From Gimesia maris (GTDB taxonomy: Bacteria > Planctomycetota > Planctomycetia > Planctomycetales > Planctomycetaceae), in assembly GCF_008298035.1 (NCBI RefSeq), contig NZ_CP042910.1, positions 620,001-684,000 on the forward strand: a stretch of DNA of 64,000 nt, written 5' to 3'. A program made the translations under genes and the position numbers. The notes beneath the pieces are model-generated. The model was not told the origin of the DNA. It worked only from the letters and a program-made list of their open reading frames with translations, and did no database searches. Shown piece after piece: positions 7,722 through 17,671 of the stretch. Position 1 is the stretch's first letter, and each line of letters starts with the position of its first letter.

Positions 7722-10700
7722 ATGGTTTCTCAATTAATACCATTTCGACTCCCTGGAAGATGCCATCAATATATTGCTGTAGTGGCGCTGGTTCTGATTC
7801 AAAGCCTCATTTCCAATGTCTGCTGCCATGCGCAGCCTTTGCGCAATGATGGGCCTGGTGATGGAATTGGTGGAATTATGGAGGGGGATCTCCACGCGCT
7901 CTTTCCGACCAGTCGTCTTTATTCCAAAAGTTTTCAGGATGCAAAGCAACTGCTCAATGAGCAGAAATATCCGGTTGCAATACCAGAGTTACAGTCGATC
8001 CTGGATGCTCCTGAAGATTATCTGAAAACGGATTCGGCAAATGGATATGAGAGTCTGAAAGAGGCAGCACAACAGCTGATTGCAACGCTTCCTGATGCCG
8101 GCCGACGCTTTTATTCTCTGCAATATGGCCCTGCAGCCGATCAAATGCTCCAGCAGGCAGAAGACCTGGGTGATAACTATCTTCTGCGCGAAATTGTGCG
8201 TCGCTATTTCTTTACCAAGGCGGGCGCAGAAGCAGCTTACGCTCTGGGGGGCTACTATTTCGAACGCGGAGATTTCCTGGCAGCGACACAAATCTGGGAG
8301 ATGCTGCTGACCCAGCATGAACTGGCGATTTCAAAAGAACCGCATCTGACATTTAAACTGGCTGTTGCCTGGTATCATCTTGGTAATATGGGGAAATGTC
8401 GGCAGGCATTAATGCAGCTTTCGCGTTTGATAGAAGGGGGTGTTTACCAGTTTCCTAATGGCACGAAAGTTCCACTGTTCTCGGCAGATGAGAATCCGGT
8501 AGAGTGGTTATCTCAACTGACAGGCAGGCTTGATCTGCGGGCAGTGCGGGAACAGGATAACTGGAGCATGTACCGAGGCAGTCCCGCCCGGACCGCGTCT
8601 GCGGAATTAGCGGTTCCTTCTGCGAAACCCCTCTGGCAGTACTCGACCATTCAAGATCCTTTTCTGCAGTTGCTTAAGGACCCACCACCAGTAGAGGAAA
8701 TGCTGCAGAAACTGGGGGAACATCGCCGCAAGCATATTGCAGGTGTTTTACCGGCGGCCAGTCCCCTGGTCATTCACGATCAGGTGATATTCAGAACCCA
8801 TCGCAATCTCAAAGCCGTTTCCCTGAAGACGGGTAAATTAAGCTGGGAGACCACACTTTCGGATGCGCTGTATCAGGAATTGCTCAAAGATCCCCAGAAC
8901 ATGGATGAAGAATTTTCTGGAACGCCACAGACGCCTCTGGAAAAGTATCTGACCCAACGCGGCTGGCAGGATTACACGGCAGGGCATTTAAGTACCGATG
9001 GAAAACTGGTCTTCTGTGTGGAAAACCTGGGGTTCATCGCGGGCTTTTATCACTTCAGCAGGCTGGACCGTGAGAATGTACTGGTTCCCAACTCATTCAA
9101 TCGACTGATGGCATTTGAGGCGGATACCGGGAAATTTGTGTGGGAACTGGGTGGGCCACGACTGCAGAATTCGATTCATTATTCGGGACATTATTTTCTC
9201 GGGGCTCCTTTACCCCTGGATGGGAAGTTGTATTGTCTGGCAGAGGAAGGACGTGAATTTCGCCTCCTGGTTCTGGATGCCGCAACAGGGGAAACCATCT
9301 GGACACAATCTTTGTACCGCAGTGACTATCCCATTGCCCGCGATTATACCACCGATCGTCGTCCGCTGGATCATATTCGTCGCAGGATGGGATTAAGTCC
9401 CTCTGCAGCACATGGAGTACTGGTCTGCCCGACGGGTTCGGGTTGCACGATCGGCATTGATCTCAATCAGCGTAAGCTGCTCTGGAGGCAGGTCGATACC
9501 GGCGGTAAAGAGATTTCCATGTTTGCATTGTTTGCCCGCGATGCCAACGAAAATATGGAAGGCTGGGCTGAATTCTCTCCCGTGATTGTCGGGGACCGTG
9601 TTCTCATTGAATCAAGAAAGTCACAGACACTGCAGTGCCTGGATCTGTTTGATGGGCGTCTGATCTGGTCACGGCCCAGACGAAATAACCTGTTTATTGC
9701 GGCGGTTCATGACGGGAAAATTCTGCTGGTGGGAAATGACCAGATTGAAGCGTTGAAGCTGAGTGATGGCTCGCTTGCCTGGCCGAAACCACAGCTTATC
9801 GGGGCTCCCAGCGGCCGGGGAATTGTGGTGAAGAATACCTATTACCAGCCTGTTGAGACGGGAGAAATATTGAGTATTCGTCTTGATGATGGACTTGTTC
9901 TCGCCAGAACACGAGTAGATACCGAAACCCTGGTTGGGAACCTGGCAGCAGCAGGAGGCATGCTGGTCTCGCAGAATGAGTCTGAAGTCGTCGGTTTCCG
10001 GTCGGTCACCGCGATCGAAGAACAGATTCGACTGGCGAGCCAGTCAAAACAGCCGGAAGACCAGGCTATGGCGCAGTTGCTGAAGGGAGAATTGAAACTG
10101 TTTGCCGGGGATGTCTCACAGGCGGTGAAATTCATTGATCGGTCGCTTCAGGTTCAACCGACACTGCGTGCCCGGCGGCTGTATGCCGATATTTTCCTGG
10201 AAAGTCTTGATCATGATTTTACAAATAATGAGAACCTGATTTCCAAAATGGAACGCCTGCTGGTCGACGAGGGGCAGCGCAAGCGATTCTTCCAGATTCT
10301 GGCAGTGAATTATCAGCAGCGTGGAAATCTGCAGGCAGCGCTGGAGAATTATCTCAGACTGTCTGAACTGCAAGGCCTGCTGGAGTCGGAGCCGGTGAAA
10401 GGGGGGGGCTTTGTCCGAACCGACCGCTGGATCCGGGCCCAGCTGGAACTGCTTACACTGCGGTCCTCTGACGAAGATCGAAAGAAGATTGCAGAATTCT
10501 TTTCGCGATATTATTCAGAAAAACTGGTACGCGCAGATCGTGCCGTCCTGGAACGATTTCTGGATTGCTGCGGGAATCTTCCTGAAACTCAGCAGGCCCG
10601 GATCATGCTGGTAGCCAGGCTGGAGCAGGAGATCGATACTGCGCCGGAAGAAGAGCAGGCTTATTTGCAGAGCTCACTGATGCGGAATCTGGAGCATCTT

Positions 10701-12332
10701 CGTTCCTCGAAGCAGTCAGTTGTGGCCGCCTTCGCGACAGCCAAACTGACTGAGATTTCTCTCGCCGCAAACCGCAATGTTCAGGCTGAAGAATATATTG
10801 AAACGCTGCGGACGCGCTGGCCGGACGTAGTATGCCTGGATGGTAAAACCGCTTCACAGCTGGCAGAGCAGTGGGAATCGCAACTGGCATCCGCGCAGTC
10901 ACAGCAGGCATCGCCATGGCAGGGAGAGTCTGTTCAGATTTATCGAGAGGAGCAGGAGAAAGGGCAGAACACTTCGCTGACGGTTGAGATCATTGGCCTT
11001 TCCAATACATTGTTCAATAACTATCGACTGGAAATCGGGCCGGCAAAAGAGTGGCTCTTTGCCTACGACGGGCAGGGGCAACAGCAATGGTCATTCTCTC
11101 TGCTGAACGCGGAAATTGAAGTTCCCCAGCAGCCTTATTTTTCAGCGCGTGTCTTTCAGCAGTATCTCGTTGTCAATTTTGGTTCTGAATTTTTTGTACT
11201 GGATACCTTGAATCGCGATCCGGAAGGCCACCCGCTGCTGTTATGGAAGCAGCGCCTGATGTCCGGTCCTCCCAGTGTGCGAGATTATATTTCAATTGAA
11301 CGTACGGGAGTGGCACCCGTATTGCGCGAGTATATTACGCGAAACGCGGACCGTGAATTATTAGGGCGGATCGGGACAATCAACGAGGAGTTTATCTGTT
11401 ACCAGATCGGTTCTGATCTGGTCGCCGCCGATCTGCAGACGGGAAATGTCTTATGGAAGCGACAGGGCATTGGAATCAGCAGCAGGCATTATGGCGATGA
11501 CGAGTATGTGATTGTGATGGTTGGCCAGGAACAAACTGAGCTGCGCTATGATGTGTTAAGTGGGCAGAACGGGAAATTGGTTAATACGTTCAAGCTGAAT
11601 CAGGGTGAGACACCCATTTTTGCTTTCGAGCGCTATCTGCTCACATTAACGGTCGAAGCGGATCAAAGCCGACTCCTGCAACTGAAGGACCTGACAAATG
11701 CTGAGGCAGTCTGGAGTCAGAAGCTGAGTGAGAATTCCACTTATACACTGGGGCAGAATAATGAACTGGTCATGATGCACCAGGATGGGACGATTGCATT
11801 TCTGGATCTCATGACAGGCGAACAGAAATTTGAAGTCAAAGGGCAGCCCGCAGCCAAGATCATTAACCTGCTGGTGCTGCGAAATTCGCGTCAATACCTG
11901 GTATTTGTCAGCCTGCCTTATGTTGCCAGGGAAAGAGGGGAAGCTAACAGGAACAGGGTGGTGTTTCGATCGTTGAGCCTGACTTCCTACCTGTTTAACG
12001 GAATGGTCTATTCCATCGACCGGCAGAGTGGAGAATTAATGTGGTCACTGCCTCTGGAAGCTCAGGGAATTGATTTTTCCCAGTTTCTGGATTTACCGGT
12101 GATGACTTTTGGCATTCGCAGGATCAGAGGAACTACCTCAACCGATGGAACGCAGGTTGATCTGCAGGTGGTTGACCTGCGAAATGGGGATGTGGTTCTC
12201 CAGGAAACCACGACCAGTAATCGTCTGCGGATCTGGGTCGTACCTGATCTGAAACATCAGAATATTCTGATTGAACCATTTCAGATCCGCCTCAGTTTTG
12301 AAGATCCGCCGCTTACCGCACAAAAACCGTAG
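7722..12332 (+). CDS. very large exported PQQ-type beta-propeller/TPR protein
   Basis: About 1536 residues from the ATG at 7722, chosen because it starts a signal-like segment (PFRLPGRCHQ, then a hydrophobic run ending near Cys-Cys-His-Ala-Gln); a GTG at 7638 would add an unlikely 28-residue leader. In order: TPR-like helices (about 30-250), a first PQQ/BamB-like propeller (about 275-760), a second helical TPR-like block (about 790-1060), and a second propeller (about 1090-1520). Blades carry patterns such as AFEADTGKFVWELGG and DLQTGNVLWKRQG. Function unknown; probably a periplasmic scaffold or PQQ-like enzyme. The TPR-then-propeller arrangement matches the 719-residue protein at 3944, so this may be an internally doubled relative. 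Confidence 0.75.
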   Translation: MVSQLIPFRLPGRCHQYIAVVALVLIQSLISNVCCHAQPLRNDGPGDGIGGIMEGDLHALFPTSRLYSKSFQDAKQLLNEQKYPVAIPELQSILDAPEDYLKTDSANGYESLKEAAQQLIATLPDAGRRFYSLQYGPAADQMLQQAEDLGDNYLLREIVRRYFFTKAGAEAAYALGGYYFERGDFLAATQIWEMLLTQHELAISKEPHLTFKLAVAWYHLGNMGKCRQALMQLSRLIEGGVYQFPNGTKVPLFSADENPVEWLSQLTGRLDLRAVREQDNWSMYRGSPARTASAELAVPSAKPLWQYSTIQDPFLQLLKDPPPVEEMLQKLGEHRRKHIAGVLPAASPLVIHDQVIFRTHRNLKAVSLKTGKLSWETTLSDALYQELLKDPQNMDEEFSGTPQTPLEKYLTQRGWQDYTAGHLSTDGKLVFCVENLGFIAGFYHFSRLDRENVLVPNSFNRLMAFEADTGKFVWELGGPRLQNSIHYSGHYFLGAPLPLDGKLYCLAEEGREFRLLVLDAATGETIWTQSLYRSDYPIARDYTTDRRPLDHIRRRMGLSPSAAHGVLVCPTGSGCTIGIDLNQRKLLWRQVDTGGKEISMFALFARDANENMEGWAEFSPVIVGDRVLIESRKSQTLQCLDLFDGRLIWSRPRRNNLFIAAVHDGKILLVGNDQIEALKLSDGSLAWPKPQLIGAPSGRGIVVKNTYYQPVETGEILSIRLDDGLVLARTRVDTETLVGNLAAAGGMLVSQNESEVVGFRSVTAIEEQIRLASQSKQPEDQAMAQLLKGELKLFAGDVSQAVKFIDRSLQVQPTLRARRLYADIFLESLDHDFTNNENLISKMERLLVDEGQRKRFFQILAVNYQQRGNLQAALENYLRLSELQGLLESEPVKGGGFVRTDRWIRAQLELLTLRSSDEDRKKIAEFFSRYYSEKLVRADRAVLERFLDCCGNLPETQQARIMLVARLEQEIDTAPEEEQAYLQSSLMRNLEHLRSSKQSVVAAFATAKLTEISLAANRNVQAEEYIETLRTRWPDVVCLDGKTASQLAEQWESQLASAQSQQASPWQGESVQIYREEQEKGQNTSLTVEIIGLSNTLFNNYRLEIGPAKEWLFAYDGQGQQQWSFSLLNAEIEVPQQPYFSARVFQQYLVVNFGSEFFVLDTLNRDPEGHPLLLWKQRLMSGPPSVRDYISIERTGVAPVLREYITRNADRELLGRIGTINEEFICYQIGSDLVAADLQTGNVLWKRQGIGISSRHYGDDEYVIVMVGQEQTELRYDVLSGQNGKLVNTFKLNQGETPIFAFERYLLTLTVEADQSRLLQLKDLTNAEAVWSQKLSENSTYTLGQNNELVMMHQDGTIAFLDLMTGEQKFEVKGQPAAKIINLLVLRNSRQYLVFVSLPYVARERGEANRNRVVFRSLSLTSYLFNGMVYSIDRQSGELMWSLPLEAQGIDFSQFLDLPVMTFGIRRIRGTTSTDGTQVDLQVVDLRNGDVVLQETTTSNRLRIWVVPDLKHQNILIEPFQIRLSFEDPPLTAQKP

Positions 12333-12454
12333 CGGGTATGACTACAGTCTGATATTGACGTTCTGGACTGGGACCCGGTTACTAGTGGCTTCTGCAGGTT
12401 GATTTGGATCGAGTATGATCGATCAAGAGACGCTCTCGTTAATAGAGATGCGCT

Positions 12455-13450
12455 CTAATACTTATCCTGATCATCGTCGTCGTCATCATAGTCCAGATCA
12501 TCGAAATCATCATCGTCGTCTTCACGATCAGGGTGTAACGGATTATCCGGGGCAAAGAAGAAGTCTCCCAGTCCCATCGGCATCATATTCCCCCCCAGGT
12601 TCTGTTTCCGTTTTTCAGAGAGCGATTCCAGATCGAGGGCATCTTCTCCCAGGCAGGCTTTCAGTGCTTCCAGCCAGACGATATCTTTACTGAGAGGATG
12701 ATCTTTATCCTGGGCCGCACGTTTCAAAGCCAGACGCAGTACGTTGATACCGTCACGGCTTGAGAAGTCCAGCTTCAGACTGTGTGACTGCTGCAGAAAG
12801 TCAACAGTCAGGTCGAGCATATGTTCGTCCGCAAAAGGGAGATGATAATGTAAGATCATCTTTTCATCTTCCCGATTGGGGTGTTCGAGGGTGATACTGG
12901 GCTGCAGGCGACTCAAGATATAGTCGGGAATTTCGAAAGTGGATTCGTCCTCATTCATGGTGACAGCACAACGGAATTCCGGGTGCGCGGGAATGGTCAC
13001 GCCGGCCACAATCGATTCCACGTAGCGACGATGATCCAGCAGCGGTGCAAGGCTGGCCCAGGACTTCTCGTTCATACGATTGCCTTCGTCCAGCACACAG
13101 ATGCCGCCGCGAAGCATGGCGGTCACCAGGGGAGAGGCGTGGTAAGCGATCTTGCCACTCTCAGCCAGCACGGGAGTGACGAGCAGGTCTTCCGGTCGGG
13201 TATCAGCCGTGCATTGAAAGATGTAAAGCTCCTGGTCTCGCGTGCGCGCGCCTGCGATTGCCAGCGACGTTTTGCCAATACCCGGCGTCCCCACCAGTCG
13301 CGGCGTCAGAGGCATGTCTTTTTCGTCGATCACCAGCCAGCAGGCGAGGAGTTGCTTTAATGCTTCGTGTTGACCAATCCAGTCACTGGTAGTCTGATCA
13401 GCACGTCCCAGGTGCAGTCCTACCCCGTCAATTTCTACGCTTCGCGACAT
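12455..13450 (-). CDS. MoxR-type AAA ATPase with acidic tail
   Basis: A 331-residue ATPase of the MoxR/AAA_5 group (CbbQ/NorQ-like). Walker A is GTPGIGKTS at residues 54-62. Walker B is a Cys-Val-Leu-Asp-Glu-Gly-Asn-Arg segment around residues 118-125. Such ATPases usually remodel or insert metal into a partner and are encoded next to a von Willebrand factor A protein. None is visible here: the neighbours are a PQQ-like protein (convergent) and a CBS protein (divergent). The last 25 residues are mostly Asp ([20 protein letters not shown]). The tail could be a partner- or cation-binding extension. The ribosome binding site is weak. Confidence 0.85.
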   Translation of the reverse strand: MSRSVEIDGVGLHLGRADQTTSDWIGQHEALKQLLACWLVIDEKDMPLTPRLVGTPGIGKTSLAIAGARTRDQELYIFQCTADTRPEDLLVTPVLAESGKIAYHASPLVTAMLRGGICVLDEGNRMNEKSWASLAPLLDHRRYVESIVAGVTIPAHPEFRCAVTMNEDESTFEIPDYILSRLQPSITLEHPNREDEKMILHYHLPFADEHMLDLTVDFLQQSHSLKLDFSSRDGINVLRLALKRAAQDKDHPLSKDIVWLEALKACLGEDALDLESLSEKRKQNLGGNMMPMGLGDFFFAPDNPLHPDREDDDDDFDDLDYDDDDDDQDKY

Positions 13451-13899
13451 TCGATCAATTTCTATTAGTTAGACAGTCAGTGTTATATAGGAAGTGGATA
13501 CAGAAGCTGAAACTACCTCAATGTATCCAGTCCTGATTATAGGCGTCTAGAGTCGTTTCTGATAAGTCTGGTCTTCCCTCTCTTCAAAGATGAGAGACAA
13601 ATTTGGTGGCTCCTGTTCAGAAATGTTTTTTGAATAATTCTTTAAGTGCTTGAATCAGAAGAGGATATCGCTGCTAGATACAGGTGAACCAGCAGGTGAT
13701 CAAGGGAAATGTTTTTGTGAATCCGCTTGCCGGTTGATAGAATATACAGGTTTCCCACACATGAAAACTATGACGCAGTCGCGTTATTACATATCTGAAG
13801 TGAGTACGCACGTCCTCAGCGGTTTTGAAAGCATTTCTTTTGAAGTGTGGCTCATTTATCTTGTGTTTCTAAACGCCAATTTAGAAGGGGGGAGGAGCG
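13451..13899. other. divergent intergenic region
   Basis: 449 bases between the MoxR-type ATPase (minus) and the CBS protein (plus), presumably holding both promoters. A plus-strand open frame (13650-13907) overlaps the CBS start, has no motif and is rejected. The one clear element is the strong ribosome binding site GGGGGGAGGAG at 13887-13896. Confidence 0.4.
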
Positions 13900-14379
13900 A
13901 TGGATAAACCAATTCTCGCTAAGGACATCATGATCACGAAGTTAATTACATTAACTCCGGATATGGATGTACTGGAAGCAATCGGTATGTTGTTGAAGCA
14001 TCGGATTTCAGGAGCACCTGTGTTAGACGCCGATCATCGAATTCTGGGTGTCTTTTCTGAAAAGTGTTGCATGGATGTGCTGATTAAAGCCAGTTATGAG
14101 CAACTGCCTTCGTCACAGATCTTTCCCTTCGTGGATACAGAGGCCCGCTGTATCTCCGAAGACACCGATTTGCTGACGATCGCGCAGATCTTTCTCAGTA
14201 CTCCAACCCGCAGGTTGCCCGTGGTGAGTGAAGATCGAACGCTGCTCGGACAGATCAGCCGGCGTGATCTGCTGCAGGCAGGAAATAAGAGTCTGCAGTT
14301 TCGTACGAATCTTCCACAAGAGAAAAATCTGCTGTATCTGAGCGGAATCATGAACCGGGAAGAATCCCCCATTTCCTGA
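13900..14379 (+). CDS. tandem CBS-domain protein
   Basis: A 159-residue cytoplasmic protein made almost wholly of two CBS domains (about residues 5-60 and 78-130), which bind adenine nucleotides and act as sensors of energy state. The first has the typical DIMITKLITLTPDMDVLEAI start and a RISGAPVLDADHRILGVFSE core. The second ends RRLPVVSEDRTLLGQISRRD. An unusually strong ribosome binding site (GGGGGGAGGAG) precedes the ATG, suggesting high translation. No fused catalytic domain is present, so it is probably a stand-alone regulator. A strong terminator follows. Confidence 0.88.
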   Translation: MDKPILAKDIMITKLITLTPDMDVLEAIGMLLKHRISGAPVLDADHRILGVFSEKCCMDVLIKASYEQLPSSQIFPFVDTEARCISEDTDLLTIAQIFLSTPTRRLPVVSEDRTLLGQISRRDLLQAGNKSLQFRTNLPQEKNLLYLSGIMNREESPIS

Positions 14380-14429
14380 CCGAATAAGCACTTAGTTATA
14401 TGATGGGGCTTGAGACAAAGTGAATTGCC

Positions 14430-14468
14430 GAGAAAAACCAGCTGGACCTGATTCAGCTGGTTTTTCTC
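14430..14468 (+). terminator. Rho-independent terminator
   Basis: AGAAAAACCAGCTG (14431-14444) pairs perfectly with CAGCTGGTTTTTCT across a 9-base loop. A-rich and T-rich flanks make it able to work in both directions. It follows the CBS-domain gene. Confidence 0.85.
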
Positions 14469-14632
14469 GTTCCTGACGGTTTGATTTTATCAGCCGGTCA
14501 ACTAAAATCAGGGCCGTCGCCGTTTCCAGGTGTAGAACAGGCCAGTGGTCTGAACCAGGGTTCTCAACGGCGTGCTAACGATTATTTGACGAATCTACTC
14601 AAGTAAAGCTATCTATTCGAAGGACTTGCAGC

Positions 14633-15193
14633 ATGGACCAGGCAGAAATTTTACTCGACGCGGAAGAGAGAATGGACAAAGCGGTTCACGTGTTCCAGGG
14701 GCAATTGCAGGGCATTCGAACAGGGCGCGCGACTCCGGGTCTGGTCGATTCCATTCGTGTTGACTATTACGGATCCCCGACCCCTTTAAAGCAGATGGCC
14801 AATGTCAGTGTGCCTGAGCCGCAACAGATTCTGATCCGTCCCTTCGACGCCGGGATGGTCGGTGAAATTGCCAAGGCAATCACTGCCAGTGATATGGGCC
14901 TGGCACCCAATACCGATGGGCGTGTCGTGCGGTTGAATATTCCGCCTCTGTCTACAGAGCGACGTCGGCAGATGGTATCACGAGTCAAAGAACTGGCTGA
15001 AGAAGCCCGGATTTCCATCAGAAACATTCGCCGAGATGCGAACAAGCACGCTGATCAGTCAGAAAAAGACAAAGTAATGGGTGAAGATGAGCGTGACGAT
15101 ACCAAAGATCAGGTGCAGGAACTGACCAAAAAGTTCGAAGGTAAAGTCAACAGCATGGCGGATGCGAAAGAAAAGGATGTGATGGACGAGTAG
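14633..15193 (+). CDS. frr: ribosome recycling factor
   Basis: With EF-G, splits post-termination ribosomes into subunits. The 186-residue length is exact for the family. Recognisable signatures are the RTGRATPGLVD segment, VDYYGSPTPLKQMANVSVPEPQ, NIPPLSTERRRQMV and the RDANKHADQSEKD hinge followed by a charged helix. The ATG at 14633 gives the standard N-terminal helix. frr normally follows tsf and pyrH; here neither is nearby, so the gene is separated from its common cluster. Confidence 0.97.
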   Translation: MDQAEILLDAEERMDKAVHVFQGQLQGIRTGRATPGLVDSIRVDYYGSPTPLKQMANVSVPEPQQILIRPFDAGMVGEIAKAITASDMGLAPNTDGRVVRLNIPPLSTERRRQMVSRVKELAEEARISIRNIRRDANKHADQSEKDKVMGEDERDDTKDQVQELTKKFEGKVNSMADAKEKDVMDE

Positions 15194-15259
15194 TCTTCGT
15201 CGCATTCTTTTTCGCTGCAGTTACGCTTTCACTTTTCTGCACATTTTTTAATTCAGGAG

Positions 15260-15288
15260 TACCTCGAGTCAACTTGAGGTATTCATTT
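15260..15288 (+). terminator. near-palindromic hairpin between frr and pgk
   Basis: TACCTC (15260-15265) and GAGGTA (15276-15281) form the arms of a 22-bp near-palindrome, followed by a T-rich stretch. Most likely the frr terminator. As it lies 60 bases before pgk it could instead be an operator. Confidence 0.5.
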
Positions 15289-15340
15289 TCAGTATTCAAC
15301 AATTCAAACTCTGTAAGATAAGAGACTGGTTCAACTTTCC

Positions 15341-16528
15341 ATGGCAAAGAAGACAATCGAAAACGTAGACGTTGCAGGTAAAACCGTTTTAATGCGGGTG
15401 GATTTCAATGTTCCATTGAATGACGAGCTTCAGATTACCGATGACCGCCGGGTGCGTATGGCATTGCCTTCCATTAAATCTGTCATAGATCGTGGCGGCC
15501 GATTGATTCTGATGAGCCACCTCGGACGTCCAACGGGAGAAGCCAGCGACTCCAAATACAGTCTGAAACCCACAGCGACCTGTCTGGGTGAACTGCTGGG
15601 GCAGGAAGTGGCCTTCGCGACCGATACCGTCGGTGAAGATGCCAAAGCGAAAGTCGCTGGCCTGCAGGATGGCCAGGTTTTGATTCTGGAAAACCTGCGG
15701 TTCAATGCCGGCGAGAAAAAAGGAGACGCTGCGTTTGCAGGCGAACTGGCTTCCTTCGCGGACATTTACTGTAACGATGCCTTTGGAACCTGCCACCGCA
15801 CAGACGCTTCGATGGTGGCTGTACCCGAAGCAATGTCCGGCAAACCTAAGGTCGTCGGCTTCCTGGTCGCCAAGGAAATTCAATATCTGACAGATGTGAT
15901 TGCCAACCCCGAACGACCCTTCGTTGCAATTCTGGGAGGGGCAAAGGTCTCTGATAAAATTAAAGTCATCGATAACCTGCTGGGAATCTGCGATAAAGTG
16001 CTGATTGGCGGCGCGATGGCTTACACGTTCTCGCTGGCTCAAGGCGGAAAAGTCGGGGACAGCCTGGTTGAGAAAGACAAAGTCGATCTTGCGAAAGAGT
16101 TAATTGCCAAGGGGGGCGATAAACTGATGCTGCCCGTCGACACGCACTGTGGCGATGACTTCAACAGCAATTGTAACAAACAGGTTGTCAAAGCGGGAGA
16201 AATTTCCGATGGATTTGAAGGCCTGGATATCGGACCTGAGACCGCAAAAATCTATGCGGAAACCGTGAAATCAGCGAAAACGGTTGTCTGGAACGGCCCC
16301 ATGGGTGTGTTTGAAATGACCCCGTTTGACGCAGGAACCAAGGCGGTTGCCCAGGCGATCGCGGACAGCGATTCGACCAGTATCATCGGCGGGGGAGACA
16401 GTGCCGCCGCGATTCAACAGCTGGGATTTGCTGACCAGGTTTCACACGTCAGTACCGGCGGCGGTGCCAGCCTGGCGATGCTGGAAGGTCAGGAATTCGC
16501 TGCCGTTAATCTGCTGGACGAAGCCTGA
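15341..16528 (+). CDS. pgk: phosphoglycerate kinase
   Basis: Glycolytic enzyme that moves the acyl phosphate of 1,3-bisphosphoglycerate to ADP. 395 residues, normal for bacterial Pgk. Visible signatures are RVDFNVPL near residue 19, the [15 protein letters not shown] substrate-binding segment, LENLRF, the nucleotide-binding NGPMGVFE region and the closing GGGDSAAAI plus STGGGASL motifs. Cytoplasmic. It has its own leader with a hairpin upstream and a terminator downstream, so it appears to be transcribed alone. Confidence 0.97.
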   Translation: MAKKTIENVDVAGKTVLMRVDFNVPLNDELQITDDRRVRMALPSIKSVIDRGGRLILMSHLGRPTGEASDSKYSLKPTATCLGELLGQEVAFATDTVGEDAKAKVAGLQDGQVLILENLRFNAGEKKGDAAFAGELASFADIYCNDAFGTCHRTDASMVAVPEAMSGKPKVVGFLVAKEIQYLTDVIANPERPFVAILGGAKVSDKIKVIDNLLGICDKVLIGGAMAYTFSLAQGGKVGDSLVEKDKVDLAKELIAKGGDKLMLPVDTHCGDDFNSNCNKQVVKAGEISDGFEGLDIGPETAKIYAETVKSAKTVVWNGPMGVFEMTPFDAGTKAVAQAIADSDSTSIIGGGDSAAAIQQLGFADQVSHVSTGGGASLAMLEGQEFAAVNLLDEA

Positions 16529-16557
16529 TTCGATTCCCGCTTCAAGAAATAACAAGG

Positions 16558-16588
16558 CACAGTCCGTCTTCTGGCGGGCTGTGTTTTT
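16558..16588 (+). terminator. Rho-independent terminator of pgk
   Basis: CACAGTCCGTC pairs with GGCGGGCTGTG (16573-16583, two G-U pairs in RNA) across a TTCT loop, then a run of five T residues. Confidence 0.85.
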
Positions 16589-16683
16589 GTTTCGGGGAGA
16601 GTAAATCCTCGAAATTCGTGAGCAGACAGGTTAAAGTAGAAGTCATGTTTCCTTTAGAGGGAAACTGTGTCCTGATAAAAAAT

Positions 16684-16780
16684 CGAGGGTGGCACTGTCG
16701 GCTTGTCCGACAGTGAAATGAGTTATGAAACTCAATGAGGTCGGCACTGTTGGGCAAGCCAACAGTGGCACCGATTCACC
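16684..16780. repeat. paired REP-like palindromes
   Basis: Two copies of the same kind of palindrome in tandem. The first is CACTGTCGG-cttgt-CCGACAGTG (16693-16715). The second is CACTGTTGG-gcaag-CCAACAGTG (16745-16767). Both have 9-bp stems and 5-base loops and are flanked by GGCAC/GTGGCACC. An outer pair (CGAGGGTG at 16684 against CACCCTTCGAG near 16778) encloses both. Related palindromes occur at 26.8-27.1 kb and 52.96 kb. The layout resembles a bacterial interspersed mosaic element. Confidence 0.75.
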
Positions 16781-16847
16781 CTTCGAGTTTTAATCAGCTT
16801 CCTTGATACATGAATGCGAGTCCTGATTGAAAATAGGGGGAAGTGAG

Positions 16848-17645
16848 ATGAGCACGGCCTTGTTTACTGCGGAGCAGTTCGCTGCGTTTCAGCAGGACGG
16901 TTTTCTAATTGTGGATTCGCTGTTCACTCAGGAAGAGGTGACGCTGTTAGGTCAGATTGGTCGCGCCGACCTGGCCATGCAACAGGCGACCTTCAGTCGC
17001 GCCGATGGAGAAGGGGGCGCGGTCAAGCTGAATGTCGAGAACGAAGTCGGCGAAGATATTTATGGCGCGATTGCCTCCTGCCACCGTGTCGTAGACCGTA
17101 TGGAAGCGTTGCTGGGAGACGAAGTCTATCACTATCATCACAAGATGATTCAGAAGGAAGCGAAAGTCGGCGGCGCCTGGGCCTGGCATCAGGATTACGG
17201 CTACTGGTACAACAATGGCTGCCTGTCTCCTGATATGGGCAGTTGCATGATCGCCGTTGATCGTGCGACGGTCGAGAACGGCTGTCTGCAGGTACTCAAA
17301 GGGAGTCATCTGCTGGGCCGCATTGATCATATGAAAGTCGGCGATCAGACCGGCGCCGATCCGGAGCGGGTTCAGGCAGCACTTGAGCGGATGGAATTGT
17401 TCTACTGTACCCTGGAACCGGGGTCTGCCATCTTTTTTCATTCCAATCTACTGCATCGTTCTGATCAGAATAAGAGCGAGCATCCGCGGTGGGGTTTCAT
17501 CTGCTGTTACAATACGCGCCATAACAACCCCTATAAAGAATCGCGTCATCCCCGTTATACCCCTCTGCAAAAACGTGATGATGCTGATGTGCTGAGCGTG
17601 GGTCGTACTCAATGGGAACAGATGCAGGCTCATCCCTCGCTCTGA
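16848..17645 (+). CDS. phytanoyl-CoA dioxygenase family protein
   Basis: A 265-residue Fe(II)/2-oxoglutarate-dependent dioxygenase of the PhyH family; substrate unknown. The ATG at 16848 follows GGGGGAAG by a few bases, so an in-frame TTG at 16827 is rejected. Residues about 8-24 match the family opening ([18 protein letters not shown]). The His-x-Asp iron ligands are in AWHQDYGYW in the middle. The distal His and the Arg that grips 2-oxoglutarate lie in the [15 protein letters not shown] to HPRWGF segment. Planctomycetes carry many paralogues. queG begins 26 bases after the stop, so the two may share a transcript. Confidence 0.88.
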   Translation: MSTALFTAEQFAAFQQDGFLIVDSLFTQEEVTLLGQIGRADLAMQQATFSRADGEGGAVKLNVENEVGEDIYGAIASCHRVVDRMEALLGDEVYHYHHKMIQKEAKVGGAWAWHQDYGYWYNNGCLSPDMGSCMIAVDRATVENGCLQVLKGSHLLGRIDHMKVGDQTGADPERVQAALERMELFYCTLEPGSAIFFHSNLLHRSDQNKSEHPRWGFICCYNTRHNNPYKESRHPRYTPLQKRDDADVLSVGRTQWEQMQAHPSL

Positions 17646-17671
17646 ATAATGAATCGACTGTTGAGAAAATT

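Noticed and set aside
3944-12332. PQQ-dependent alcohol dehydrogenases
   Set aside because: Propeller blades are evident but no vicinal-cysteine or PQQ-binding residues of the true enzymes were recognised.
13650-13907. 85-codon open frame overlapping the CBS gene start
   Set aside because: Overlaps a gene with a very strong ribosome binding site and has no motif.
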